This document shows positions 37,376 through 48,586 of a stretch of 64,000 bases of DNA, in pieces (position 1 is the first letter of the stretch; each line of letters starts with the position of its first letter). The notes under the pieces are model-generated. The model was not told where the DNA came from, did not search any database, and saw only the letters and a program-made list of their open reading frames with translations. This DNA comes from Amoebidium appalachense. Lineage: Eukaryota; Ichthyosporea. Both the position numbers and the translations under genes were made by a program. The stretch spans positions 8,556,001-8,620,000 of the forward strand of contig CAVNZM010000006.1 of the NCBI GenBank assembly GCA_963693365.1, read 5' to 3'.

Positions 37376-37528
37376 ATACTTAGCTTGATTCATCATCACT
37401 ATTTACTAAGGTGTATTCTAGGGCAATCATTGGTTGAAATGGTGTTTCTAATGGGTGAGCTCCGTTGGTATATAAGAAGCGAACTCCTACTAGTCGTTAG
37501 CTCATTTCCCAACGTCGCACCCACTTCA
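37376..37528 (+). repeat. Right direct repeat of the tyrosine-recombinase element
   Basis: It matches 35479-35649 with small deletions (for example loss of bases between TTGGTTG and AAATGGTGT). Confidence 0.8.
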
Positions 37529-37664
37529 CCCACCCACTCGCCCGAGCTCTAAGGTTGCATCCCAACACTGCATTGCATGCACAGCCTCCGAGCTTCACCC
37601 ACCCACTCGCCCGAGCTCTAGGGTTGCATCCCAACACTGCATTGCATGCACAGCCTCCGAGCTT
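37526..37664 (+). repeat. 68-bp tandem duplication
   Basis: Two copies of a unit from TTCACCCACCCACTCGCCCG to GCACAGCCTCCGAGC stand head to tail directly after the right direct repeat, with one A/G difference (CTAAGG/CTAGGG). Confidence 0.9.
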
Positions 37665-37882
37665 TATGCGCACGTCCCCACAACACAACACACACACATG
37701 CACACCCACACTGACACACACACACATGCACACACAACACACGAGCACATGTTCACTCACACACCCGCACACACCCGCACACACACACACTGTTGGAATA
37801 TGTCACCATGTATGACAGCAAGAGCCTTGAAGTATGTATGTGTCTTAGCTTGTTTGTATTCGTGTCTGCTTTCCTTCTTTGT

Positions 37883-37920
<38 letters not shown>

Positions 37921-40900
37921 CCCCCCCCCCTCCCCCCCGTATCTCTCTCTCCCTTGTTTCTGTGAGCACAGATATCTGTAGATCTGTGCACACCTGGCTC
38001 TCTTGCCTGATAAGAACTTATTGTATTTTATTTCTGTTTGCTCTCCTCTGTTTATCTGAGAGGTAGCGTGATTGGCTAGCTACACTCGTTGTCTTTCCTT
38101 TATTTCAAAATGGCTTAGTTTTGTTCTCAAAAGGATGGCTCACCAATAGTCGCGAGCGAGTACATCTGTAGATCGTGTTGTGCATTCCTGTCTATTAATA
38201 TATGTGTGTTGTGATTGGACAATAGATATATATGGAATTCGGTTTATTGCAAAGTGTCTTCACTTTGAGAGTGTCGACTATTAGGAAATATATGTATTTA
38301 AATACGTTTCTTTATAGAGACGAACATAAATATATATGTGAGTTAATAGTGACTAGATGTATAATTACTTAATTTATTTAAGTAAGAGTTTCTACACTTT
38401 AGTTTAATCGGAAGTTGGAATGCGTATGCTCTGTCGGAATGTGTTTTTCTATCTTCTGATAGAACCGATTGGTTCTCCCTCTTTAGTTGTGGTAAGGTGA
38501 TAAGTCGCAAGTACAAAAGGAACCGAGAGCACAATAAAGAATCAGTTGTTGTTTGAAATCTTTCAATGTCTCGTGAACAACTCCGATTGCCCTCTCATTA
38601 ATGTGTTAGTCGTGTTTTACATGACACCTCTGTGCACTCTGCTCCCTTAGACCCGTACAAAACAACACACACACACACAAAACACACATATACACGCACG
38701 TACACGCACACACGCATGCCCCCCTGGCAGCGCGGGTGGTGGGGGGGCCCGGGAGTGAGGTTTTGGTAAGGATATGAGAACGAGGTTGTGGTACGGCCTG
38801 TAAAGTGACGTGTGTAGCTGTATGTAAGTGTTGTCGACGATCTCTGAACCCTGTGGGATCACAGCCTGAACTGAGCTCATAAAGCAATCGAAAGCAACCA
38901 TACATCTAAATTGATGTGCTCATATGTTCGAAGGACACGAAAAAGAGATATCCCAGATATCTCGAGAGTCGATTGTCGAGTCACTCAAAATTTAATGAGA
39001 AGTAGGCTCACAGGAATAAGGACCCAAAGGTATAAAAATACAAATAAACACTAAAGGCAGGAGTGAAAACGATATGTTGATATCTCGGCTGCCACAAAAA
39101 AAACCTCAATAAAGGTGACAAGTTATATGAATTGAGTCACAGAAATCATAGTTCAAATTTGAGTGAAACACGTACGTTAACACACAGAAATTTGAGTAAA
39201 TGCGTGCGTTATGTTATTAGCATCAATGCCATCGGCAGGGTACAAAATGAGAAGCTTGGGGCATGGCTAGATTGCTCCATCAAAGTCACGAAGATGTCTA
39301 GGATACAAACTGCAAGGAAGCCATCAGATTCTGTAACTATTCTAGAGACAGAGCCCTCGGCCAAAACTCTATCACTGGAGCAGCACACGAGGTTTCAAAA
39401 GAGCAATACAGAACATGTAAGACTGCAAATTTTTTACCTTAGGGGGCGCGGCGACTGTGTGTCCCTCCAAGGAGAATAGCAGCCAAACTTCAAGGTAGCC
39501 TAGCTGTAACGGGAGATGCAAAAGGAACCAACACTACCAAGCAAGCGGGTACACAAATCAAGGCTATAGAGCTCACTGCCACCACAAGGGCCCGTAACTG
39601 TAGCCGGCTGAGGAAGCTTCTCAGCGTCCCAGTCGGCTACAAACTACCCCGGACGCGTGCCGCGGGACTCTAGAAACTCTCTCGGGTGGGTCTGCGCGGG
39701 CGCCGGTGCACGTGCGGAAGGTGACAGTACGGATGGTAGAAAAGAAGTTGGGGTCTGCCAGCTGGTGTCTGAATCCTAGACTCTGAAAACTCTCTTTCCT
39801 TTCAAGTTCTCTTTTTGGCCGGTTCAAACCTGCGCAAGGCGGCTTCCGCCAGCGTTTAATTTACATGGGGTGTTACTTCACTTTCACTTCGATCTCTTAG
39901 CTGTCAGGTCAACTTTTTTTCCCCAATTCTTCACCATGGCAGGTATATAAAGGCTTTCGTTTCTTCTTTTTATGGTGGGAGGGAGTCCCACTCAGGGGAA
40001 CGTGACTGCAGCGTGTGTGTGGTGTGGCCTGGTGTATTCCTACTGCTGTGAGAGTGTGGGGGCATCTCCCTTTCGCGGAGTTTCTCGCTTGAGAAGTGGT
40101 TTCTTCAACGCCTGGTGGTCCACTGCAACCTATGGTAACTTCTACACGCTGTCTACGCTTCTACGCGACGCAAAGTAGTCAATAATTATGTATGCTAATA
40201 TGCAAATGATTTTAAAATATAAACTATAAGTGTGACGAAATAGTCTTTTACATATGTCGTTGTGCTCTAAATGCATATCTGTACACTTACATACATGCTC
40301 ATGTACTCGCGCAGAGCGCGGATCTAAAGGATCCGACGGAAAGCATGCTATTGGTTCACTATCACGTATGCTAATGACCAGCCTCTAAAAGAAACCCTTC
40401 ACGCTATTTCGGTCGGAGCAATAAGAACGACCCCCTACAGCCTTGGAGTATCCCAGTAATGCTCTTAGCCAATACAAAAGAGCCTGAGCATATCCTTGGA
40501 GTATCCTTGGATTCTAATTATAGCCCTCCAGGGACAGCATAAAGAAATAAAGAGCTTTATCTAGCGAAAGCTCTATGTGAACGCGCACAGCAAATTACGT
40601 AATATAAAAGCTCATCGTAATATATGGAATGTAAACAATCACCGATCCAAATTATCTATTGGTGTACCTCAACTTGGCTGTGAGCCTTTGGGCGCACTAA
40701 TAAGGAACAACAGCCAATCACAGATCGGTTGAAAATCTCCCGGGAAAAGTAACGTACTACAGCATATACTTCAATATTCATTGAAAATTGTAATTCATTA
40801 TATATATCTCTAGTACTGCACATAGCTAATAATAACATAGTGTTGTATTCTATACGAGATTTGTAGCCCCCATGTACATATGAAATGTTTGTATGAAAGG

Positions 40901-41089
40901 ATGTTGAGTTAGTGCCTTAGCATGGAATGCCGGACTCCATCAGCTAGAAGGAATGCGAGCCGCGCGTTGTGATTCGATAGAATGAATCGGCAATATAGCT
41001 ATTTATAGTTAGATCTAATAGTCTTAGCCAATAGGAATCGTTATCGGGTCTAGCCTAGAAATTCAGGATAGATGACGCCCCGCTCGACT
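37665..41089. other. Spacer without recognisable genes
   Basis: (CA)n to 37795 and (CT)n (37888-37918) are followed by AT-rich unique sequence with only short, unsupported ORFs. A TATA-like GGTATATAAAGG at about 39942-39953 and several 5'-ATCTCGA/GATATC-rich stretches hint at decayed elements, but I cannot name any. Confidence 0.5.
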
Positions 41090-41967
41090 AGTATATAAAG
41101 CACCAAGTTTAGGTCATTTAGGAACCTGCCTACTTTACGTATAGCGATATACCAGTAGTCACCTAGCTCCTCAAGTACTATATAGGCTCATTTTCCGCTC
41201 TACTTCAGCTGCACATCAACAATCATCCTTTCAGGCAAGCCCTCTACATTCAAGTACACGGCCTGGTGCCTACGATAAACAGGTGAGACACGTACTGACC
41301 TGAATAAATAAATAAACTTCACAAAAAACCTATTCTATCTGTGTATTAGTACATTTAACGGGTATATAGCTCCTCAGACTGCCGTTCCTTTGCGTGGTAG
41401 TAGACACCTGCGGGGCACAATAGTACGCATTCTACAGAAAGCAACTCTCCGACGGTCTGGAAGCACCTACCCTCCCACCCTACCCGTACCTAAACAGAAA
41501 AACCACCCACCCACCCCAAGAAAAATGGCGCCACTGGCATCCACCCGCAACAACAAGCGCAAGGCCGACGACCTGTCCGCCGACGAGATCGACCAGCGCG
41601 AAAAGACCCCCACCCCCGTCCACAGCGACGAGGAGACTGAGAGCGAAAGCACCCAGTCCGAGGTTGACGATGACCATACCTCCGAGACAGACAGCCATGA
41701 CGAGCACTCTGACACCGGTAAGAAAACTAACTCTACACGTAAAAATGCTGCAAGTTTGAATAAATATACAGGTCCTCAATTTTACGGAGATATCACAGAT
41801 ATCTCAGATCCGAGACGGGCACATGTTGAAACATACATCAAGGAAATAACAGACCACGCCGATAGACTCAATTTTTCATCAAAAGATGCCTGTAATTTAT
41901 TAATAAACCACTGCATCGGGGCTCCCAGGGAACTCATATCACACAGCACGGTTTCTAATCTATACGA
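41090..41967 (+). mobile_element. LTR-retrotransposon fragment (leader and gag) cut by a copia LTR
   Basis: A TATA-like TATATAAAG (41093) is followed by a ~430-base leader and then a gag-like ORF that ends exactly where the copia family-1 LTR begins (~41968). The 3' remainder of this element is not seen in the window. The assignment rests on gag-like composition only. Confidence 0.4.
41525..41967 (+). pseudogene. Gag-like ORF truncated by LTR insertion
   Basis: ATG at 41525 (AAAAATGGCG) opens a frame with an acidic, Ser/Thr-rich N-terminus (KRKADDLSADEIDQREK, then DEETESESTQSEVDDDHTSE). A better-ordered part follows: YTGPQFYGDITDISDPRRAH, VETYIKEITDHADRLNFSSK and LLINHCIGAPRELI. Placement and composition suggest a structural gag protein. 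From 41968 the frame continues for 67 codons into the copia LTR before stopping at 42169, so the present ORF is an accidental fusion. Confidence 0.4.
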
Positions 41968-42541
41968 GTCGTTTGTGTCAAAATCTATATATGTCATCCA
42001 ATCAGATCTCGTTTGTATTTTCCCAAATATAGTAACTTACATTCCTTTCCCATTCCTTTCTCACGACGTAGCATTGTGCTATGTTCTCCAACTATTAGGA
42101 ATAATTATATTTAGACGTGTTATGTTAAGAACATGTATAAATGTATGTTGTGAACTAATAGTTACATAAGTGGTTTCATTTTGTTAAATGTTTCCGTGCT
42201 TTTATTAGAAGTTTCTTTCATTAGAGGATTGAGTTTTATATTCTATGTGTCGACAGACATTTCGATCGATATATTTTACACTCATAGTTTTCGTCTTTTT
42301 GATTGGAAAATAGAGTTTTCGTTCTTTTGATTGGTTTATCGTTTTCACATTCCCAAGTATAAAAGGGACTTCATCTTGGAATAAATATAAACTTTGAAGC
42401 AGTCGTATTCATTTCCTATGGTTCCAGAAATCGTTCCACCTCTCCGGTTGTGTTTCTCCCGTGTGTCTCTGTGTTGTGTATAACATAACACCCATCTGTG
42501 CTCTCTGCTTCTCCGTTTACCGTGACCCACACAAAACAACA
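41968..42541 (+). repeat. Copia family-1 LTR, left copy
   Basis: The sequence from GTCGTTTGTGTC to ACACAAAACAACA recurs at 58669-59229 with ~98% identity by eye, plus short deletions there. The likely LTR proper starts TGTGTC (41974) and ends ACA. It carries a TATAAAA box at 42358 and AATAAA at about 42381. Confidence 0.8.
42358..42364 (+). promoter_or_regulatory. TATA box of copia family-1 LTR
   Basis: TATAAAA in CCAAGTATAAAAGGGACT, conserved in the second LTR near 59059, about 255 bases before the gag start. Confidence 0.65.
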
Positions 42542-44945
42542 GGTTTACGGCCCTTTGCACGCTAACACACAATCTCGTTACAACCGCGAAATTCCTCCGT
42601 CTTACTGCTTCAATCATGACTGACAAACCGTCGTACATCAACCTTCCAATATGGAATCCGTCCGAGAAAAGAGACGAGAAACGTCTCAATTATTTCGAGT
42701 GGGAGCCACTCATTCACCGGTTCATAAGAACAACCATTGCCGAGAAATTCGTTGACGCAATCAAGAGGCCACAGTGGGTTGACGGCACTGAGGCCAACCA
42801 GTGGCTAGGCTACGCCACCAAGGACTCCTACAAGAAAGCTTCCGACGTCCTCGACCAGATCCTCAACCAGTCCGTCCATCCGACCGAGCTCTACGACTCC
42901 GGCCGGATGCAAGACGGTGTCCACGGTGGAGAAGTCTTCCACAACCTACGTATGGCGTATGTAGCAGAGAAGGAGGCCCGAGTCACCCAGATTCAAGTCA
43001 CCTACGAGGAGCTTGAACTACGAGAGTACCCCAACGTCACAGCATACCTCACCCGTCTCCAACGTCTGGCTACGACACTTGGCTGCCTCGACGAGCCCGT
43101 CCAGCACAAGGATGTCGTACGTAAGTTCTTCCTTCACCTCCGGAAGAACACGACCCTGGTCTGCTCCGACATTGAACGTCTCTGCTCCGACTACTGGATG
43201 AACAACAAGGCCTACCCGTCCTTCAACCAGCTCATCAGACATCCGAGGAGCTGAAATCCGTGCCGGCCTCATCGACGCAGGCACTGGTGCAACCGTCAAC
43301 AACCGTCCCCTCCGTGCACTTCAGAGCAGAGTACTTCCCCCCGGTGACCTCCGTAACCGTATCCCTCGACGTGAGCATACACCTCACCGTTCCCCGTCCC
43401 GTTCCCGTGATCCTCGTCCGTCCTCCAACTTGAAGTCACCTGGCCCCCGTTCAACTTCCCCTTACCACCGTGGTAACAGGGACAACCGTAACCGACAACA
43501 CAACACCAAGAAGGTGGAGTGTTCCTACTGCCATGAGCCCCACCACATCACAGCATGCCCGGAGCCTGGCTGTGCTGTTGCTCGTCGTGCCAAGCAGGAG
43601 AAAGGCAACAAGAGTGTGCAATTTGCACTCATCTCCTCCACCGGCACACCCGACCGTGACGACCCCGTCTGGGACAGTGCTTGTAATGCACACATCTGCC
43701 CCATCAAGGAGTATTTCTCCTCCCTTACCACGTGTCCCCCCACCCCCATTCACGGCCTTGGCACCGTCAATGCCACACACCGTGGCATCATCAACCTGAC
43801 ACTGCACTACAACGGCCACTCAACCCCGTGCAGCATCAATGCTCTCTACGTACCGGCGAGTCACCGTCCTTCCTCGTGTCTGCCTCCATGGCCTCAACTG
43901 CAGGCCTCCTGGGTCACTGTGACGATGCAGACACTCACCCGTCGTTCCTCTATAGCCGTAATGGTGACATCATTTCCGATCTCACCCCCCTCAACGGTCT
44001 CTACTACATCACTGACTATGTGATTGACACTCCTCAACACCCGTGGGTCCAAGCCTACACAGCAAGGACTCAACCAACCGACGACCTCACCCTGTGGCAC
44101 AACCGTCTCCGCCACCGTGCCCTCTCCACCGTCACCAGGATGGCCAAGGATGAGCTTGTCATCGGCATGCCGGCTCAAGTCACCCGACCACAGTGACTGC
44201 TTCGGCTGCATGTCTGGCAAGACCACCAAGGCTCCATTTCCCGTCACCCGTTCCCGGTTCACCATCCCCGGTGCTAAGTGGCACCTGGACTTCTTCGAAG
44301 CTCCCTGTGCTTCCTACGGAGGCTACAAGGTTGCTCTGGTGTGTGTTTGTGATGCCACCGGTTACACCACCGTGTTCCCCCTCTACAACCGTGGTGAAAC
44401 TCTCAGCTACATTCAGTCTCTCGTTGAAACCATCGAACGTCAGACACCTGAGATCGTCACCCATCTTCGGTTTGACTCCGGCTCTGAGTTCACCTCCAAG
44501 GACACCGAAGCCTACTGCAAGCAGAAACTTTAAGGCATCATCATGGAATTTGCCCCCGTCGACACACCACAGCACAACGGTGTTGTTGAACGGAAGATGA
44601 GAGAACTGCAAGAGACAGTCCGTTGCTTCCTCCATGCCGACAAGGACCAACTTGAACCTCTCTCTCCCAAGTTGTGGGTTGCTGCTCTCAAGCATGCTGG
44701 CTACATCGTCAACGTCACACCGTCATCTGCTGCCAACGGCAACACTCCCTTCGAGGCCTTCCACGGCTTCAAACCCGACGTCTCCCAGCTCCACGTGTTC
44801 GGCTCCCCTGCCTATGTGCATGTTCCCCGATCCAAGAGGAACAAGCTTGCATCAACCGTCAGAGTCGGCACCTACGTCGGCTGGGATCTGCCCTCCAAGG
44901 CACACAAGATCCTCGACCGTGCCAGCAACCAAGTCAAGATCTGCC

Positions 44946-45191
44946 GTGACGTCATCTTCGACGAGTCAAAATTCACGAGCAGCACCAATCAGGTCCCCGA
45001 TCCCCCCCAACCCGATCTGCCGACATTGGACCCCCCCTCCGACGACGACGATGAAACTCCGTCTGTGGTCATCTCCCAACCGTCCTGGCACAACCACATC
45101 AGCTGATGCAACCAGCCCCAGTTGAACCCGTGCCTCCCCCAAGCCCCCCCCCCACTGGCCAACAACCCTTGCTGCCGGCCCCCTCCATTGC
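44946..45191 (+). repeat. Left copy of the ~246-bp target duplication
   Basis: Copia sequence from GTGACGTCATCTTCGACGAG to GGCCCCCTCCATTGC is present here and again at 50159-50405, on either side of the DIRS-like element. In uninterrupted copia sequence it should occur once. Confidence 0.9.
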
Positions 45192-45244
45192 CTACGTGTT
45201 TACCCAGAAAAATATTTATGTCAATAATTTCCACAAATAAAACC
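45191..45244 (-). repeat. 54-bp terminal direct repeat, element 3' end
   Basis: Begins CCTACGTGTTTACCCAG and ends CCACAAATAAAACC on the plus strand. It is identical to 50105-50158 and absent from uninterrupted copia copy B at the equivalent site. Confidence 0.9.
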
Positions 45245-45362
45245 TCTATGAAAAACTACTCCGGGACGTGTGTTGCCTCTAGGGGGACATCCCCTTGGAC
45301 GAAAGTGAACCTGCAATGGTTGTAAACCACGGCACGAGAGCAGTATGCTTGCTCCAAAGGTT

Positions 45363-46394
45363 TCACTTAAGAATAGAGGCGAATACACGTGTGGTGGTGG
45401 CAGCAATGGAGGCCGGACGAAGTCGGGTATAGATCAGGAAGCAGTCGGAGGACCACCGGCCGAGTTGTTTGATCCGGGAGTCGTCGACCCCGGCCTCAGC
45501 CAGTGCTGTGGCCCCCCCGATGCGGAGGCTGTGTCCGGCAAACCGGGAGGGTGAGAGGTCTGCCCGGGAGAGGAGGGCACGGAAATCGGCAGAGAAAGCA
45601 CTCTTGGTGTAGGGGATGCCACCGAGACTGAAGAGGGGGTCGTCGGGTTGACCGGACGTTGTATCCAGGAACTGCCGGAGGAGATGGGCTGGGGAGAAGT
45701 GGGTGAGGGGCAGGGCAGCTAGGGTGACGTTGACACCTCGGGCCTGTACATCCGTCTTAGAGGTTGGCAGGTGGAGGGTGGCATGGGACAAAGTACCGGT
45801 GGGGGTGTAGCTGAAGGTCACGTCCTTCCGTTTAACGTGACGGGACGGGTCGAAAGAAGTCAGGGTCTTGGAGGTAAATTCCCCTGAACGGAGGAGACCA
45901 CAGAAACCGACGATGAGGGCCGTCCATAGCCGGAGATTGGCCGAGGAGGCCTTGGTGGGGCACTGGCCGTGGAGTAGGTGGAGGTGGGAGGGGAGGAGGG
46001 GTTCCCTGGTGGATGAGCGGGGTCGGATGTTGTGAGAAAGCTGCCATCGGCCTACCCCCCGTAGGAACCAGGCCAGAGACTTGTCGTGGGGGTAGGGAGC
46101 AGGGAGGCCCATGTCGAGGTGGAGCCTGGTGATGGCCGAATTGTAGCCGGTTAAGGAAGAGGCCTGTACCCCTCGTTGGGCACACCAGGCGAGAAAAAGT
46201 TGCACGGTGTGTGGGGAGGCCGGGAGGGAGGACCCGGAGGAGGATTGCAGCCGAGATGCCACACAGAAATCGATGAACACTTTTTGCACCCGGGAGTAAA
46301 AGGCCCGAGAGTCGAGGTTGAGACTCAGGGCCTGGCATTCCTGCAGGGTAGTGGTGGCTCGAAGCAGCTCGGCCGGAGCAAAGTGGGGGGCCAA
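45363..46394 (-). CDS. Tyrosine recombinase of the DIRS/Ngaro-like element, 343 aa
   Basis: An intact ORF ends in TGA at 45363. The N-terminal half (FYSRVQKVFIDFC, SPHTVQLFLAWCAQRG, LTGYNSAITRLH) is a core-binding domain. The catalytic half shows ALIVGFCGLLRSGEF with the first Arg, HSLRIGGATALAEAG with His-x-x-Arg, LGRWSSDCF, and FLIYTR with the nucleophile Tyr. This enzyme inserts circular element DNA by strand exchange, so no DDE integrase is needed. It is the only ORF of the element without visible damage. It follows the RNase H coding region closely. Confidence 0.85.
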   Translation of the reverse strand: MAPHFAPAELLRATTTLQECQALSLNLDSRAFYSRVQKVFIDFCVASRLQSSSGSSLPASPHTVQLFLAWCAQRGVQASSLTGYNSAITRLHLDMGLPAPYPHDKSLAWFLRGVGRWQLSHNIRPRSSTREPLLPSHLHLLHGQCPTKASSANLRLWTALIVGFCGLLRSGEFTSKTLTSFDPSRHVKRKDVTFSYTPTGTLSHATLHLPTSKTDVQARGVNVTLAALPLTHFSPAHLLRQFLDTTSGQPDDPLFSLGGIPYTKSAFSADFRALLSRADLSPSRFAGHSLRIGGATALAEAGVDDSRIKQLGRWSSDCFLIYTRLRPASIAATTTRVFASILK

Positions 46395-46448
46395 TCTGCC
46401 AGTGTTGCTCCGGAACGGGAGATCTGGGGGGGGGGGGGGGGGGGGGGG

Positions 46449-48306
46449 TTAGCCCAAGGGAAGGGATAGGAACTCGTGGACCCAGGAGGGGAAGGGGCAG
46501 GGCTCCGGTTGCAGGGAAGGTCGGAGTCGTCGGGCCCGGGGAAGTTGGTTACGAGAAATGGCATCGGCCAGATGGTTGAGGGGTCCTGGTAGGTAGGATG
46601 CCTGTAAGGTAAATTGGTATTGCATTTCCATGCGGGTGATGAACCGAATAAGTTTGGCCATCACGGGGTGGGGGGAAGACCGGGAGTGCAGGTCAGACAC
46701 AGCACCCGTGTTGTCGCATAAAATACGGACATGGTGGGTGGACCAGGAGGGGGCCCAGAGGGCCACGGCGGCTGCGATGGCCAGGAGTTCGATGACGGAA
46801 GAACCGAGTTTACCCTCATGAGCATAGAGGGCTTGGGTGGAGGGGGACCAGGGCATGAAGAACCATTGGTCGAGCCAGTGGCCACCTAGACCCACCGATC
46901 CGGCAGCATCAGTGGCCAGGGTGGTGTATGTGGGGGGGGGGGGGTGTGATGAGGTGCACCCCATTCCATGATGTGAGGAACTGGTGCCATTCGGCTATGT
47001 CGGCCCGGGCGGCAGCAGTCAGTCGTATGTGGTGGTGGCCGGCAAGGTGTGGGTGGGTCCGGAGAAGGGCCCATAGGCGCTGGGAGAAGGCCCTCCCGGG
47101 GGGAACCAGCTGGGCACACCAGGTGAGTTTGCCGAGGAGGGACTGGAGGTCCCGAATGGTGATGGTGGGCTTTGGGTGGGAAGTGAGGTCGAGTAGGTCC
47201 GAGAGCTTGGAAGCCGGGATTCGTGCCTCCATGGCGATGGAGTCGAATTCGATACCGATGAAGACGACACGGGTAGCCGGGCCCTGCATCTTGTCTTCGG
47301 AGATGGCAATGTGCAGCTCTCGGCAGAGTTGCAGAAAGGTGGATAGGTGACGTTGGCACTGCTGTTGTGTGGGGGCGACTATAATCCAGTCGTCTACGTA
47401 GTGGCGGATGAGGGTAATACCGTGCTGGTGTGCCAGCCACTGTAGGGTGGCCGCGATCCGTTCCCAGATGGCTGGGCTAGATTTCAGGCCGAAGGGCAGT
47501 CTGGTTTCAACGTAAAAATGCCCTTGCCATTTGAATGCCATTAAGTGGTGGTCTTCCGGTCGGATGGGCATGTGCCGGAAGGCAGCCTGCACATCTGCCA
47601 CGGCCATGTAGCAGCCGGGGCCTGCGTCGAGAATGAGTTGGGTGACATCCCGGGCGCGAATGTACTGAAGTTCGTCGGGGTAGGTGATGCTGTCATTGAC
47701 ACTGCTACCCCGGGGCCAGGAGAGGTGGTGGATTCGACGGTACTTGGGGGGGTTCCCTTTCTTGGTAACGGCGCCGATGGGGGAGGAACGGTGGACGGGA
47801 AATTCGTCAAAGAATTGGGCCGGGGAGAGGGGGCCGCGCAGGTGGCCGAGGGCGACTTCTTTGGCAATATCCACCGTGATAGCGGCAGCTGCCTCCGGGG
47901 GTGGTGGGTAGGTTGGGGCCCACCCGAGAGGTGGAGGGGCCGCGATAGCCGATGTCGACGCCGAATTCGACATCGTGGAGGAGTTGTGCGGCGAATGGTT
48001 GGTCCGGGTAGGAGGCCAGCAGTTCCCGGAGGCGGGAGGTGTCAATGTGGTGCTGGGGCAGCGGGCGGGCCTCCGGGTCTGAGCCTCGGGGGAAGGGGTG
48101 GTTAGCAAGGGTGGTGTACCCTTGGGGAGATCCCGGCAGCGGGGGGGGGGGGGGGGGGGGGGGGGGGTGGGGGGGGGGGGGGGGGGCAGCAGGGCCCCGG
48201 GGGGGGTTAGAGTAGGGCAGCTTGGCCCAAGTGAGGGTTGGCAGGGAGGGCAGCGGGGCCCTGTGCAGGGGAATGTGCCCAAGCACGCGGGGGTGTGGGC
48301 GGACAC
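46449..48306 (-). pseudogene. Reverse transcriptase-RNase H of the DIRS/Ngaro-like element, frameshifted
   Basis: The RT frame runs 48306-46909 with YMAVADVQAAFRHMP (motif A Asp), RLPFGLKSSPAIWERI (motif B) and RHYVDDWIIV (motif C, YVDD), then GIEFDSIAMEARIP and LQSLLGKLTWCAQLVP. The RNase H frame (46964-46449) has LATDAAGSVGLGGHW, SSVIELLAIAAAVAL and ILCDNTGAVSDL with the catalytic Asp-Glu-Asp set, and ends PGPLNHLADAISRNQL. The frame changes at a run of eleven Gs (46932-46942, plus strand) between the two domains, so a one-base homopolymer error or slip would explain it. The N-terminal ~100 codons are a proline-rich translation of poly(C) and may not be coding. Confidence 0.85.
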
Positions 48307-48586
48307 AGCGGTAGAAGAAGGGGGGGGGGAGGGAGTGCTAGGTGAGTGTAAGGGGGGGGGGAGGCTCGTGGGATGGGGGGGGGGGGAGTAAAATTATGTG
48401 CAGTGGCCAGAATAAACGTCTTTGTATAGGGACATTTATTCTTGACGCGCGCGGGCGCCGTAGTTGGCCTGCGAAATTTTGTACTCAGCCCTATTGGCCC
48501 GTTCTCCCGAGCTCCGTTTCCCTGTACTCGTGTGTCCTAGCTCCGAACCCCTATGTTCTAGCTGTGTGTGTGGGTGTGCGCGTAGA

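Larger units (their letters stand above)
35479..37528 (+). mobile_element. Small tyrosine-recombinase element between direct repeats, decayed
   Basis: Two ~150-170-bp direct repeats (35479-35649 and 37376-37528) enclose ~1.7 kb that contains a broken tyrosine-recombinase gene and no visible reverse transcriptase. This would suit a Crypton-like DNA element, or an internally deleted DIRS/Ngaro retrotransposon, whose repeats can be direct and split. The element class is therefore open. Confidence 0.55.

Noticed and set aside
37343-38912. A ~19-base phrase AGCAACCATACATCTAAA shared by 37361 and 38892
   Set aside because: Too short and isolated to call a repeat or an attachment site.
39810-39850. 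GGTTCAAACC resembling a tRNA or SINE B box
   Set aside because: No A box, acceptor-stem pairing or cloverleaf could be drawn around it.
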